A stretch of DNA of 64,000 nt from NCBI GenBank assembly GCA_029237695.1, contig CM055274.1:22991505-23055504 (forward strand). The letters run 5' to 3'. The notes under the pieces are model-generated. The model was given only the letters and a program-made list of their open reading frames with translations. It was not told the DNA's origin and searched no databases. A program made the translations under genes and the position numbers. Source of the stretch: Conchocele bisecta. Lineage: Eukaryota; Mollusca; Bivalvia; Lucinida; Thyasiridae. Each line of letters begins with the position of its first letter. Position 1 is the stretch's first letter. Of the stretch, positions 1 through 11,090 are shown one piece after another.

Positions 1-32
1 TTGCATTTTAGAAATCAGAAACTATCTACGAC

Positions 33-92
33 TGGTGCAGATCCTGATGAGACGGCTCGTAACGAGCCGGCTCATCTGGATCTACACTGTTT
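33..92. repeat. family I fold-back fragment
   Basis: Short inverted repeat built from TGCAGATCCTGATGAGACGG and its near complement, with AGCC/GGCT at the centre. The same motif recurs near 4590, 14650, 36200, 46280 and 51090, often followed by GCTATAGCGGGCTTTCGG. It is a dispersed non-autonomous element with no coding content. Confidence 0.7.
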
Positions 93-329
93 TATAATAT
101 TATGACAGAGGTATGTAGTGTTGAAAGGGTCTAACGGCACGGGAGTCTAAGTTTAAGGACCCGTCCTATACCGGATCATGATGTGATTCAAAGATAATTA
201 CGTAAATGTGTTACAATATATGTATACATAATTGTATCCCCCAGACGAAAGTCGGGGGATACTGGATACTATGGATTTGACACCGAACATCGTCCGCGTC
301 CACGTCCGCCCGCGTCCGCCGCAGACACT

Positions 330-1100
330 TCTTTTCCGGAGCGTAACTCGAACACCCTTTAGAATATTTTCATGAAACTTCACACTTGCATAGACCACGT
401 CCCGAAGGTGTGTCGCGCACAAGAATGACAACTCTTGCATAGCTAATTTTTTAGTTATCTCCCTTTTTTGTTTTGGCATTGATTTCGTGTCCGGAGCATA
501 ACTCGACCACCCTTTGGAATATTTTCATGAAACTTCACACATGCATAGACCACGACCCGAAGGGGTGTCGCGCACAAGAATGACAACTTTTGCATAGCTA
601 ATTTTTGAGTTATCTCCCTTTTTTGTTTCGCGCACTGATTGAGTATAACTCGACCACCCTTTGTAATATTTTCATGAAACTTCACACTTGCATAGACCAC
701 GAACCGAAGGTGTGTCGCGCACAAGAATGACAACTCTTGCATAGCTAATTTTTGAGTTATCTCACTTTTTTGTTTTGCGCACTGATTTCGTGTCCGGAGC
801 ATAACTCGACCACCCTTTGGAAGGATTTTTCATGAAACTTCACACATGCATAGACCACGACCCGAAGGTGTGTCGCACACAAGAATGACAACTCTTGCAT
901 AGCTAATTTTTTAGTTATCTCACTTTTTTGTTTCGCGCACTGATTTCGTGTCCGGAGCATAACTCGACCACCCTTTGGAATATTTTCATGAAACTTCACA
1001 CATGCATAGACCACGACCCGAAGGTGTGTCGCGCACAAGAATGACAACTCTTGCGTAGCTAATTGTTGAGTTATCTCCCTTTTTTGTTTCGCTCACTACA
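330..1100. repeat. tandem array, ~155-bp unit (first block)
   Basis: About five degenerate units anchored on CCGGAGCATAACTCGA, at 337, 491, about 643, 795 and 952, so the period is 152-157 bp. Each unit also contains ATGCATAGACCACGACCCGA and TAGTTATCTCCC. The minus strand stays open for about 100 codons in places, but those ORFs simply repeat the unit and are not genes. Confidence 0.9.
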
Positions 1101-1630
1101 AACTGGACAATAATGCATGAAGACCCGTTTTCTCATGTGCTCTGTACACCTTACCTGTAGAGAGAACAATAGCCTTCTCCGGTTGAACAATAGTGACTGG
1201 GAGAACCATTCACATGTGCATGTGCTAGCATGTGCAAACTGTGTTGACAATATTGTGGCAATATGTGGACCTGTGCAGATATGATATGTAGATACATAAA
1301 GGAATATTAAAAAAAATATATCTGGGCTCCAGTAGCGAGCATTATTATTTTTGATTTTTAAACTTTTTTTTTCATTTTCTTTTTCTATTTTTTGTTCAAA
1401 TTATTTTTTCAATTTTTGTCTAGCAGCATAAGGTCGTAAATGCTATATAATGACTATTATCATATAATAAAACAATTATTGACTAGTGAGCCATAGAATA
1501 TAATCTGATATTCTATGGCTCACTAGTCAATATTTGTATAATATGTTCGGGCCAGTGAAAATTGCTTTTGGGCCCAGGCTCGAGGTCAAGGCGGGACAAG
1601 GCGAGGCATTTGATTCCGCGGAATTCTTGT
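1101..1630. other. spacer between two satellite blocks, with hairpin
   Basis: No gene is seen. The stretch is T-rich around 1340-1410. It contains a perfect hairpin at 1478-1531: 24-bp arms around GACTAGTGAGCCATAGAATA and a 6-nt loop. The satellite resumes just after it. Confidence 0.7.
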
Positions 1631-2170
1631 TTACTTATCTCCGTTTGTTGTTTCATGCACTGATTTCGTGTCCGGAGCATAACTCGAACACCATTTGGAA
1701 TATTTTTATTAAACCTCACACATGCATAGACAACGACCCAAAGGTGTGTCGCGCGCAAGAATGACAACTCTTGCATCGTTAATTATTTTTACTTATCTCT
1801 CTTTGTTGTTTCATGCACTGATTTCGTGTCCGGAGCATAACTCGAACACCCTTTGGAATATTTTTTATTAAACTTCACACATGCATAGAAGACGACCCAA
1901 AGGTGTGTCGCGCGCAATTTGACAACTCTTGCATAGCTAATTTCTTAGCTATCTCCCTTTGTTGTTTCGTGCACTGACTTCGTGTCCGGAGCATAACTCG
2001 AACACCCTTTGGAATATTTTCATGAAACTTCACACATGCATAGACCACGACCCTAAATGTGTGTCACGCAAGAATGACAACTCTTGCATCGCTTATTTTT
2101 GAGTTATCTCCCTTTGTTTTTCCGCGCACTGATTTTGTATCCGGAGCATAACCCGAACACTCTTTTTTCA
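1630..2170. repeat. tandem array, ~155-bp unit (second block)
   Basis: Further units of the 330-1100 satellite, anchored at 1672, 1830, 1986 and 2151. The last unit is longer and more diverged (TCCGGAGCATAACCCGAACA). The two blocks were probably one array, interrupted by the hairpin-bearing spacer. Confidence 0.85.
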
Positions 2171-2863
2171 AACTACTTGTGTATCTGGGGAGGAGGATAC
2201 ACATGCGCTTGTCGACAAGCGTCCATTTCTAGCTATATGTGAACATTGCCTCTTTACTTGATCCTATACGGCACATGACGTGGCCAGCTCGGTCAGCATT
2301 GTTTGTTCCAGCCATCAGTCAATTTCACCTATTCTGGCGTTTGACACTGAATGGGGAAAATGCGAAGTAGAACTTAAACAATAAGTTATGTTATATTCTA
2401 ATAACACATAGAAAATCTCGGAAAACGGACTCCTCAGCAAGTGAGGTTTTTGTTTTGTTTATTAGTGTTTAACTGCCTATCAACAGCTTAGGTCATGTAA
2501 GGCCGGGTAAACCTGCTGCATTGGGGGGAAATCCCAAAATCGGAACGGGATATTTACATCGAGAAAACATATATACAGCCCTGAAATTAGAATAACCTGA
2601 CCTGGTGCCAGGTTCATACCACACCAAAGCAGCAAGTGAGGTATCCAACGTGCAGATATTTATTCTGATTTTCATAACGTTTCTGATAATCCGATGAACC
2701 GATGCTCATGAAACTCCAACAATGTCTGCAGTATGTCGCATTGTATATCTGACAGCATTTGCTACCAGTTCCTGTACTAGATGCACACTTATGCAACACC
2801 TCAAAACAAGTCTGCATGATACCCCAGTATCACCAAATGGATCACGCAGTTCATTGTACATCA
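2171..2863. other. intergenic, one dispersed repeat
   Basis: No gene is seen. Roughly 2460-2600 shares AACTGCCTATCAACAGC and GGGGGGAAATCCCAAAATC-type segments with 13490-13880 (opposite strand), so it is a diverged copy of that dispersed repeat. The rest has no structure I can name. Confidence 0.5.
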
Positions 2864-3512
2864 AGGGCCCGTTTCACTAAACGTCGTACGATTAACATGT
2901 TGTAAGTGCAAAATTATGATAGTCTGTAATTTTCACATTAACAATGCTTTCTTGTAAACAATTATTGGATTGACATTTATTGAGCATAGACTGCATATAC
3001 AGCCTATGCTCAATACATGTAAATCCATCAATTGAATTTCCAGACGATCCTAAATTTGCACTTACGAACATTTTAGTCGTACGAAGTTTAGTGAAACTGG
3101 GGCCCGTTAAACTAAACATCGTACGACTAAAATTTTCGTAAGTGCACATTTAGGATCGTCTGTAAATTTCAATTCATGTATTTACATGTCTTGATATGCA
3201 GCCTAATTGCTCAATAAATGTAAATTCAATAATTAATTACAAGAAACCATCGTTAATGTAAAATTTACAGACTATCATAATTTTGCACTTGAGAACAGTT
3301 TATTCGTACGAAGTTCAGTGAAACTGGCCCCAGTTTCGCTAAACTTCGTACGACTAACACGTTCCTAAGTGTAACCTTATCATAGTCTGTGAATTTCACA
3401 TAACATTAATTATTGAATTTACATTTATTGAGCAATTAGGCTGCATATCAAGACATGTAAATCCATTACTTGAAATTTCCAGACGATCCTAAATTTGCAC
3501 TTACGAACATTT
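2864..3512. repeat. three abutting family A fold-back elements
   Basis: Copies span 2864-3105, 3099-3332 and 3325-3512. Each starts with GGCCC-like sequence then CACTAAACTTCGTACGACTA, and ends with the inverted form. Neighbours share their GGGCCC/GGCCCC ends, so they were inserted end to end. The third copy is cut off where a family B element begins (ATCCCGTCAACACAG). Confidence 0.85.
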
Positions 3513-3905
3513 TATCCCGTCAACACAGTGCGTATGTGCCGTGAAACACGGTGCCGTGAAACATTTTTGATATCCAGTCAATACAATTTTTGCATTTTAC
3601 AGCCACTTGAAGGTGTTGACGGGATAAATAGAATAGTAGGTTAGTGCCGTGAATGGGAAAAAATATCTGGCGCGGCACGGAAACGGGATGTGCTCGGCAG
3701 AGCCTCGCCCATCCCGTTTCCTGAGCCTTGCCAGATATTTTTTCCCATTCACGGCACTAACCTACTATTCTCTATCTATTTTCCTTATTTCTGAACCAAA
3801 GTATATGTTGTGACCACTCATTTGAAGCGTCTCAGCGATGAGAAATAAAGAAATTCTTGAGCCTTGCCGGATATTTTCGTCGACATTCCAAGTTTTGAGT
3901 GAACC
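3513..3905. repeat. family B fold-back element plus attached half-palindrome
   Basis: This starts at ATCCCGTCAACACAGTGCG. It then carries GTGTTGACGGGATAAATAGA and the long inner palindrome built on GTAGGTTAGTGCCGTGAATG and AAATATCTGGCGCGGCACGG. From about 3780 it is followed by half of the ACCACTCATTTGAA palindrome that is complete at 45665-45765. Confidence 0.8.
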
Positions 3906-3919
3906 TTGATACAGTCTTA

Positions 3920-4111
3920 GGAGGTCGTTTCACTAAACTTCGTACGACTAAAATGTTTGTAAGCGCAAATTTAGAATCGTCTGGAAATTTCAATTGATGG
4001 ATTTGCATTTATTGATCATAGGCTGCATATTGTTAATGTGATATCTACAGACTATCATCATTTTGTACTTACGAACATTTTAGTCGTACGAAGTTTAGTG
4101 AAACGGCCCCC
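3920..4111. repeat. family A fold-back element
   Basis: Inverted ends GTCGTTTCACTAAACTTCGT and GTACGAAGTTTAGTGAAACG, with an internally deleted middle. The sequence immediately after it is CTG, matching the 3-bp CWG flanks seen at other copies. Confidence 0.8.
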
Positions 4112-4945
4112 TGATTTCTTCACTATTAGCTACTTGTTTTGCCAACCATTTTTCGCAATAAAGGTAAACGACTACATGTGCTGTCATTTACATACACAGT
4201 GAATTGGATGACGATGCGTACATATATAAAGAAGTATTGAATGGTACGGAGCCTCGCAGGGGACGTCTAATTCTTTGTTTACCAGTTGTGTGTGCACCCT
4301 GAAGGAGTGCACAATGCGAAAGCGAGAAATCCGAAACTCAAATGAAATGTCATGCAAAGCAGGAACTGTATTTGGCGAAATCAATGAGGTAATTATAATA
4401 TGTTGGAGTAACAAGCTTTAGTGGAAAATGTTTGAAATATCCAAAACAGCAGATGACAAAGGGTGTATTACTGCCAACATATCTGCTGGACATCAAAGGG
4501 AACAGCAGTCAATAGCCACATACCGGTATTAACCCTTTTAACATGTTTAATACCACAGACTGTACAGCAATATTTGCAAAGTTTATGTAGTTCCAGATGA
4601 GCCGGCTCACGAGCTGTCTCATCAGGATCTGCACTGTATTTTCATATTAAAAGAAAATTCTCTTAATAAACGAACTAGTGAGAAAATCATTTTCTGACGA
4701 AAATGGATTCGCCGGACAATTATCATGGATCAATCCAATTCACTTACACTGGAGTAAACCTAGATATTATCTACACTATTCAGTTTTAATAATACAACGC
4801 CAAAACTGTTTACAAGCTCACCCATACGGAAGAGATCATGGATCAATCCCATTCACTTACACTGGAGTAAACCTAGATATTATCTACATTATTCTGTTTT
4901 AATAATGCAACGCCAAAACAGTTTACAAGCTCACCCATACGGAAG
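4112..4945. other. intergenic, family I copy and a direct duplication
   Basis: No gene is seen. 4585-4640 is a family I fold-back. About 4724-4945 holds two direct copies of a ~115-bp segment, each with GGATCAATCC, CACTTACACTGGAGTAAACC and CAACGCCAAAAC. The short ORF across it only reads through the duplication. Confidence 0.6.
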
Positions 4946-6260
4946 AGAAAAGAAACAACTTGCAAGCTATATCGCGCTTTCCGAAATTTAAGCGGGCGCG
5001 ACAATAAAATGATCACTAAATTACAGTAGCAGACAGTATTAATTAATAAGGCCTAAACAAATTAGCTGTGTTTCAGGTTACATGCTGAAAAAAGGTTTGG
5101 TCGGTAGGTTGTCAATTTGTTTTAGGCAAACATAAGTGAAAACTAACAAATATTGTTTTAAATATTAGCTATACTTACAGTATTGGTTTAAAACACCTTT
5201 TGTGCATAACAATGACAGTTAAATATACTTTTTGCATACAAAATATCAAAGTAACAATTTATTTCTTTATTTATTTTTAAATGAATGAAAACAAGAAACG
5301 AGGCAAAGCCACGAATGCCAGGTTTTTTCCAAGCATAGACACTTGGATAACATAATTATACCCACTTTTTGTAGACTAGATGGCCGTGGCCTGCATGTCG
5401 CGCCTTGGGGCGAGGCATGGACACTAACAAAAGAGATATAGTAGATGGAAAAACTTTAACCAAAAAACTTTAACCGGACATACGGACGTACGGACGGACG
5501 TATGCCAAAATGCCGACTATATTGCGCTTTCCACAAGCGGGCGCGACTATGATGATACACACCCATGTAAAGTATCAAGGTAATGGGTGAAGCAGTTGCA
5601 GAGATATAGTACAGGAAAAAACTTTAACAAAAAAATTGAAAATAATTTGACCTTGACATTGGGCACAGTGGCCGCACGGTTGGGGGGTAGAATGAAAATA
5701 TGGATGATGATAAACACGCATGTGAAGTTTCAAGGTAGTGGGCGAAGCAGTTGCAGAGATATAGTATAACAAAAAACTTTAACCAAAAAACTTTAACCAG
5801 ACGTACGTTAAAAAGTTAACGTTGAAAATGGCTAAGTCAATTACATAGAAATAATAGGGGAAGGTAAAAAAATGGTCACATGTTGGATAGTTGTATGTGG
5901 TGGGCACCCCTTGGTTATGAAGTTTGGTGGTCCTAGGTGGTACAGTACCAAAGACATTGACTTAAACACGAACACTTAACATTGTAAACGCGAAACGTTA
6001 ACATTGAAAATGGCTAAGTCGACTGCGCTGAAAAAATGGGTTAAGTTCATAAAAAGGTAACATGTTGAATAGTGATATGTTGTGGGCACCCCTTTGTTAT
6101 GAAGCTGTGAAAGTGTGTTGGTCCTATATGGTACAGTAACAAAGAAATGGACGAAAACACGAAAACTTAACATTGATTATGGACGCCGCCCGCCCGCCCG
6201 GCTTTCGCCAATCCAATAGCATGGGGGGTTTTCAAATAAAAAACCTGGCTAAAAATTACG
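4946..6260. repeat. degenerate dispersed repeats
   Basis: No gene is seen. GCGCTTTCC with GCGGGCGCGAC occurs at about 4975 and again at 5525. GAAGCAGTTGCAGAGATATA occurs at about 5589 and 5743, and ACTTTAACCAAAAAACTTTA at two places. AACGTTGAAAATGGCTAAGT recurs at about 5820 and 6000 with a following GGGCACCCCTTGGTTATGAA segment. These look like diverged units of one dispersed repeat. Confidence 0.55.
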
Positions 6261-6682
6261 ACCACATCAAAAAAACAGGGTCGGTCGGGATACCTGAAAC
6301 ACGGCTTATTTGTACACGTTCTTAGGGAGAAGTATCCCACTCAAGTGTGTGTTATTCAGACATATATACTGGACAACATAGACATGGGTTCATGCCGTCA
6401 CATTCCCCTTCAGTGGTTGCAATGGGGATTCTCAGATCACCAGTTGCTCATGTTTGCGATATTTTTGTCAATCATGCATAAAACATAGGTATTATAGATC
6501 ACAGGTATCTCAAATTATATACATCAGTTTCTTATGTACACACACCGCAGTACGTTATTGTGGTACAAGCTATAGTTGTTGCATTCAGTGAAAAACGGAC
6601 TAAGACAATAAACAGGCAGATGCAAAAAAACACCCTACAATATGTTTACCAGTAGTATTGAAAATAACAATGCTTGTTTAAT
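6261..6682. other. intergenic, nothing recognised
   Basis: No gene, RNA or repeat could be recognised in this stretch on either strand. Confidence 0.5.
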
Positions 6683-6688
6683 CAGAAT

Positions 6689-6768
6689 GGGCCCCACTGG
6701 GACTCGAAGCCAGGTCACTAGTATGAATACCAGTATGCTAGCCGCTGCACTACAAGGCCTGACCAAAC
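6689..6768 (-). repeat. tRNA-derived SINE head or tRNA pseudogene
   Basis: Read on the minus strand it has an A-box-like TAGTGCAGCGGCTAGC, a stem ACTGG/CTAGT with an 8-nt loop in the anticodon-arm position, and a B-box-like GGCTTCGAGTCCCAG. No acceptor stem pairs, so this is the internal Pol III promoter region of a SINE or a decayed tRNA, not a working tRNA. Confidence 0.6.
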
Positions 6769-7134
6769 CGATAAACACAACATTATTAAATTCAATACTA
6801 TGTTAAATTTTATAAAGCTTATGTACATGTATAACGCGGGTCTCTCGTGGATCCGAAAAAAATATTTAAAAAATAGAGAAAAAAGAAGAAATGCGATATT
6901 TGTGACAGTCATCAAAGTACAACTACCGCGCATGTCATACCGGGTTTAGAAGGTTCTTGAACCAGTTCCCACATTTAAATATAAGATAACTACCGCTTTT
7001 TGTCAGGCAAGTAATGTCAATGTTATGAGACATATCCGTGTTAACACATAATTGTCGCTAATAAATGGTTGCATGTTCGGTCGCCTTTCTACGGAAGTGT
7101 ATTTAGGACATGGTGAGAATTATATTTTGATATT
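6769..7134. other. intergenic, nothing recognised
   Basis: AT-rich sequence without a supportable gene or repeat. Confidence 0.5.
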
Positions 7135-7440
7135 TTGCAAGGACAGATTGCAGCAGTTCGCTAGGACAGATTAAAGTTCGCTAGGACAGATTAACGTTCG
7201 CTAAGACAGATTACGTGTTTCGCTAGGACAGATTAAAGTTCGCTAGGACAGATTACGTGTTTCGCTAGGACAGATTAAAGTTAGCTAGGACAGATTAAAG
7301 TTCGCTAGGACAGATTACGTGTTTCGCTAGGACAGATTAAAGTTAGTTAGGACAGATTAAAGTTTGCTAGGACAGATTAAATTCGTGGACAGATTAAAAG
7401 TTCGCTAGGACAGATTAAAAGTTCGTTAGGACAGATTAAT
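7135..7440. repeat. minisatellite, 20-22-bp unit
   Basis: About fourteen head-to-tail units ending in GCTAGGACAGATTAAAGTT, with variants ACGTGTTTCGCTAGGACAG. Units are directly adjacent with no unique spacers, so this is a minisatellite. It ends about 1 kb upstream of the F-box gene. Confidence 0.9.
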
Positions 7441-7937
7441 GAATATTGTCGGTTACAAATTATTGCGCGTGAGCGCGTTTTGAGAAAAGTAGATAAAGCT
7501 TGATCTAAATTAATTAATATTGGTTTTATTTATCAATCCTGTGTATTATTTGTATTAGTTTGTACAATTACAGAGTCTGTTGCTGAGAAATCTTTTTATC
7601 AAATGTGGAACTATTTTTTACTGCGGAAAATAAAATGGTGAAGTGTCTGGCTGTTCCATTTATCGACCCGAATGGCTGTTCCCATTGAAAATCGGGCACA
7701 TATTGCCCCAAAACACGATTTTCTAACATTTTTTCCCCTTAGCTGTGCATGTCAACAGGTACGAGCACCAAAGTGTGGCCTTAGGGTGGAAATTTCATGA
7801 AAAGTTATGTGTTGAGTTTTCTGTAATAAAACCTGCCCAAATGCCCCGCCACGAGACAACTTTTCTCGGCCGTTCTTCAGCGACAAAAACTGTCACTAGA
7901 CTAGCGTCCAGTATCCAGTTAATTTCTCCCTTTCGCT
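7441..7937. other. intergenic, nothing recognised
   Basis: No supportable gene or repeat was seen. A 65-codon open stretch at 7745-7942 shows no recognisable domain. Confidence 0.5.
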
Positions 7938-8225
7938 ATTAATTCGTTGCCACGAAATAACAATTCGTTGCCACGAAATAACAATTCGTTCCCACGGGAA
8001 CGAATTGTTAATTCGTGTGAACGAATTGTTATATCGTGGCAACGACTTGTTAATTCGAGAGAACGAGTTGTTAAATTGAGGGAACGAATTGTCATTTCGT
8101 GGGTACGAATTGTTACTTCGAGGGGACGAATTGTTAATTCGAGGGAACGAATTTTTGTATCGTGGGAACGAATTGTTAATTCGAGGGAACGAATTGTTAA
8201 ATTAAGGGAACGAATTGTTAAATCC
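7938..8225. repeat. inverted 22-bp tandem array (first of three)
   Basis: About two units of ACAATTCGTTGCCACGAAAT are followed, across a switch near 8003, by about ten units of the complementary form (GGGAACGAATTGTTAATTCG). The whole array is therefore one long imperfect hairpin. Both strands stay open, but the ORFs are pure repeat. Related arrays lie at 47028-47240 and 48775-49130. Confidence 0.9.
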
Positions 8226-8389
8226 ATCTGCCCTGCGGTGCTGGTAGAATAAAGCTATCCATACATACCATTTTTTTCACGAGCAACTCCATATGGTTAG
8301 CGAGAAATATATACAAGTGCATTACATTTCAGATACACACCGCTTAGTTAGTTATCATGTTTACACGTCTTTACATGTAATTGTTATCG

Positions 8390-8402
8390 CGTTTATTTTC
8401 AG
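8390..8402 (+). promoter_or_regulatory. probable 3' splice acceptor before the F-box start codon
   Basis: The pyrimidine-rich TTTATTTTCAG lies 13 bases ahead of the ATG at 8416. The simplest reading is a 5'-UTR intron ending here, so the upstream in-frame ATG at 8293 would be intronic. Confidence 0.5.
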
Positions 8403-8415
8403 ATTACTGAATACA

Positions 8416-9921
8416 ATGTCTAATCTGTATAGCAACTCGTTGAAGACCAAATCCGACACTATGGTCACCATAGAAGCAGTGCCAACTTCGAGTAACAGCG
8501 AGGGTTCACTGGAAGGTGCAAACCCATCAACCACCCCCGACTTCAGTACGATGCCGGACGTTACCTGGGTGAAGATTCTGTCGTACCTGACCCTGACCGA
8601 ACGGTACTATGTATCCCAGACGTGTCACGCCCTTCTCGATGCATTTGACCACCCGTCACTGTGGAGCAAACAGAAACTCTCCTTCATGGGACCCCATGAT
8701 AACTACCGACGAACACCGATGATGGCGTTGGCGTCAAATCGGTACTTGGAGAGTACAAAGCGATACGGGAAGTACTTCCAACTTTTGACAATAGTGGTAC
8801 ACGGTCACCTTAGAGCACTGTCCAGTGAGTGGGCGTCACTTTTACAGGAGGTAGGCAGTCAGTGCCGATTGGAATCATTAACGCTGGACATTGGTAAGCT
8901 GACCAATCGTTATCATGAGGCATGGGGGTTCTCTCCTGAGGAGACTTGTATAACTCCACTGATCTCCTTCATACGGAACGCATTTCGAATGAAGCGATTA
9001 TTCATCCGATCGTGGCCTATGTTTCAGGACATTTACCAGAACCCTGCCTGCAATATATTCAACGCATTACTATCGAATCGTAAGCTAAAGGACTTGGAAC
9101 ATCTGAGTTTGTTCAGTCTCAAGAACACTGAATGGTCCGAAAGGCAACCCAAACTTCTTACATGTTCCTGTACTCTAAGCATCGTGTCTCACTTCCAGAA
9201 TCTTACCCATCTGTCAATAAGGACTCCTATGATTACTAAAGCGCTATTCGAGGAACTATCCTTGCCAGAACGAACCAAACTACAGCTCCTCCAGATTACC
9301 GTGCACTATCTGCCGTCGGTGCCGGAGTTCGCTATTCCAGAGGTGCCGTCAGAAGTCTGGCACCAGCTGACTGCCAGAAATGCCGAACTGAAAGTCGAGT
9401 GTAACATCCTACTGAAAGTTACCCAACTGGAACTTGCGAACTTGCTGAAACCTGGCGTACCTCTGTCCGCCATCACGTACATGCGGTATTCCGCCACGGA
9501 CCCACACACACTCGTGTCTTTGCATTCACATTTCAACACATCGCTTACTGAATTCCGAAGCTATTGTGAATCGTATGATTGCAGCCAGGCATTAATGGGA
9601 ATCGTATCAAAATCTCCCAACCTCATCGAGTTTGTTTACTATGGTGAGATAACTTGGACTACGGTTGTGGCATTAGCGCGAATTCGTGGTGTTGCCTGGA
9701 AGGTGTTTGAGGTTCGAAAGTCGGGGATCGTCGTTCCCGACGAATATACAGACGCCGACGAGGATGAGGTAATCCGCCGGCGGCCGGATGGAGAGCTGGT
9801 TATGGTGGACCTGATGAGGTTTCACCAGCCAGAGGATTACAGGAATGAGGCGATAAACAAAATGGAAGCCGAGGTATCCGCAGCTCTAGGGTATACATGG
9901 ACGGCACTTACGACAGTTTAA
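8416..9921 (+). CDS. F-box protein, FBXO33-like
   Basis: A 501-residue, single-exon coding region. Residues about 46-86 form an F-box (MPDVTWVKILSYLTLTERYY, then VSQTCHALLDAFDHPSLW), the segment that binds SKP1 in SCF ubiquitin ligases. The remainder has the leucine-spaced, LRR-like pattern expected of a substrate-binding region. Near the C-terminus VVALARIRGVAWKVFEV, and later VSAALGYTWTAL, resemble the end of vertebrate FBXO33, which targets YB-1 in mammals. The start at 8416 is preferred because a good acceptor (TTTATTTTCAG) lies just upstream; an in-frame ATG at 8293 would add 41 hydrophobic residues not expected in this family. The frame is intact and has ordinary codon use. The F-box call is firm; FBXO33 over FBXO39 or another F-box/LRR member rests on recalled similarity. 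Confidence 0.82.
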   Translation: MSNLYSNSLKTKSDTMVTIEAVPTSSNSEGSLEGANPSTTPDFSTMPDVTWVKILSYLTLTERYYVSQTCHALLDAFDHPSLWSKQKLSFMGPHDNYRRTPMMALASNRYLESTKRYGKYFQLLTIVVHGHLRALSSEWASLLQEVGSQCRLESLTLDIGKLTNRYHEAWGFSPEETCITPLISFIRNAFRMKRLFIRSWPMFQDIYQNPACNIFNALLSNRKLKDLEHLSLFSLKNTEWSERQPKLLTCSCTLSIVSHFQNLTHLSIRTPMITKALFEELSLPERTKLQLLQITVHYLPSVPEFAIPEVPSEVWHQLTARNAELKVECNILLKVTQLELANLLKPGVPLSAITYMRYSATDPHTLVSLHSHFNTSLTEFRSYCESYDCSQALMGIVSKSPNLIEFVYYGEITWTTVVALARIRGVAWKVFEVRKSGIVVPDEYTDADEDEVIRRRPDGELVMVDLMRFHQPEDYRNEAINKMEAEVSAALGYTWTALTTV

Positions 9922-10209
9922 TATATACGTGGACACAACCGCCCGCGTTAATCATGTCAATACGCCATCGTTTCTGAACATCTATTGGCAATATCAACTC
10001 TCAGTCCAGCAGTTTGATTAGCTGAGCCTGAGCTGTGGTAGCATGGCAGTAGTTCACTGGCATTGTGAAATTGGTGTAATTTGCGTATGTCAAATTGCAC
10101 CATATGCTATAACTTCAGAGGGTGCTGGGGAGCCCATGGAGCACCAATTAACAGGATAGCATAATATAAAATGTGCATGTAACGGTTAACAAATGTGAAC
10201 AAGAGTGAT
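9922..10209. other. 3' flank of the F-box gene
   Basis: No gene is seen and no canonical AATAAA lies close to the stop. A fragment of family G (GCAGTTTGATTAGCTGAGCC) is present at about 10008-10035. Confidence 0.5.
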
Positions 10210-10312
10210 ACAGTGGGGTCAGCGTGTAAGTGCACACACGAACGAACACGACAGGTTGGAACCAACATGTCGTGTTTGTTCGTGTGTGCACTTACACGCT
10301 GACACCACAGTG
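10210..10312. repeat. family C hairpin element
   Basis: A near-perfect 100-bp palindrome: arms ACAGTGGGGTCAGCGTGTAA...GACAGGTTGG and their complement, with almost no loop. Other copies are at 23559, 30149, 36770 and 52564, and partial or rearranged copies at 32621, 46985 and 48194. Confidence 0.9.
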
Positions 10313-10830
10313 ACTGTAACACAAAATCCGGAAACAAACAGTTAATAGTAAATACTTTGTCAAAATAACAGCTAACAGAAAATAACACTCCTATAGCAGA
10401 TTAACAATGTTAACCCATTCCCCACCACTCACACACACTCACTTAGTACATGTGAACTTAACTGTGCATCCCGAACATATGACATTACGGCCTGCTCTAA
10501 TATTGCCAATATTAGTAAATGTCCTTATTTTAAAATAATTGAATATTGTGCTTGAAATCATGCAGCTTGATTGGCTGAGCCTCAGCTGTGCTACAGCTCA
10601 GTCTCAGACAATCAAAGTGCTTGATTGTCAGTTATCATTGACAATATATGTTCAAAAACGTTGATATAAATATCGGCAAGATTAACACTGCCGATAGTGT
10701 AGATTCGCTACGTGCACGGGAAAAATTGACTTATTGTTATCTTGACTGTGTAGCCGCTGATCAATCAGCACACTGATGTTGCCCAATACGGTTCTGAAGT
10801 TGTTGGTGAAGATGTTGAATGCTCTATCTC
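10313..10830. repeat. intergenic with a family G fold-back
   Basis: About 10545-10660 carries the family G signature (GCTTGATTGGCTGAGCCTCA, then CTCAGTCTCAGACAATC in inverted order). Other copies lie near 22300, 25160, 34745, 36890, 45100 and 45950. The rest holds no gene that I can see. Confidence 0.6.
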
Positions 10831-10893
10831 AGATGACGTCACATATATCCAATATGCGGTTCAACCCCATATTGGATATATGTGACGTCATCT
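10831..10893. promoter_or_regulatory. hairpin with two CRE palindromes
   Basis: Perfect 26-bp arms around a 12-nt loop. Each arm carries TGACGTCA (10834-10841 and 10883-10890), the canonical CREB/ATF site. A third TGACGTCA is at about 11519. This may be a fold-back element that happens to carry the motif; regulatory activity is inference. Confidence 0.5.
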
Positions 10894-11090
10894 GAGGAAG
10901 CGTTGTTTGCTTTATACAAATATAACCTGTATCAACCAAACGCGCCATTGTCTTCAGAAAGGTTTGTTTGCTTTATGCAAATAACAATTATATCAACCAG
11001 ACGCACCATTTTCTTGAGGAAGCGTTGTTCGCTTTATGCAAATAACAATTATATCAACCAATGGCACCATAGAGGATATTGCATTGTACA
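10894..11090. repeat. ~61-bp tandem repeat with octamer motifs (block 1)
   Basis: Three units containing GAGGAAGCGTTGTTTGCTTT and ATGCAAATAACAATTATATC. The POU octamer ATGCAAAT is exact at 10975 and 11036 and degenerate (ATACAAAT) in the first unit. ATTGTT, a SOX-type core, abuts the octamer on the other strand. Confidence 0.7.

Noticed and set aside
198..1047. Open frames of 93-115 codons on the minus strand in the satellite
   Set aside because: They translate the 155-bp repeat over and over, including its variation, and have no independent domain.
7135..7440. CRISPR-like regular repeat
   Set aside because: Units of 20-22 bp are directly adjacent with no unique spacers, and the DNA is clearly animal; it is a minisatellite.
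7919..8252. Two overlapping ~100-codon ORFs rich in RERIVNSRERIVKL
   Set aside because: Both strands are open because the 22-bp unit contains no stop; it is repeat, not a coiled-coil protein.
8293..8415. Longer N-terminus for the F-box protein from ATG 8293
   Set aside because: It would cross a strong splice acceptor (TTTATTTTCAG at 8392-8402) and encode hydrophobic residues foreign to the family.
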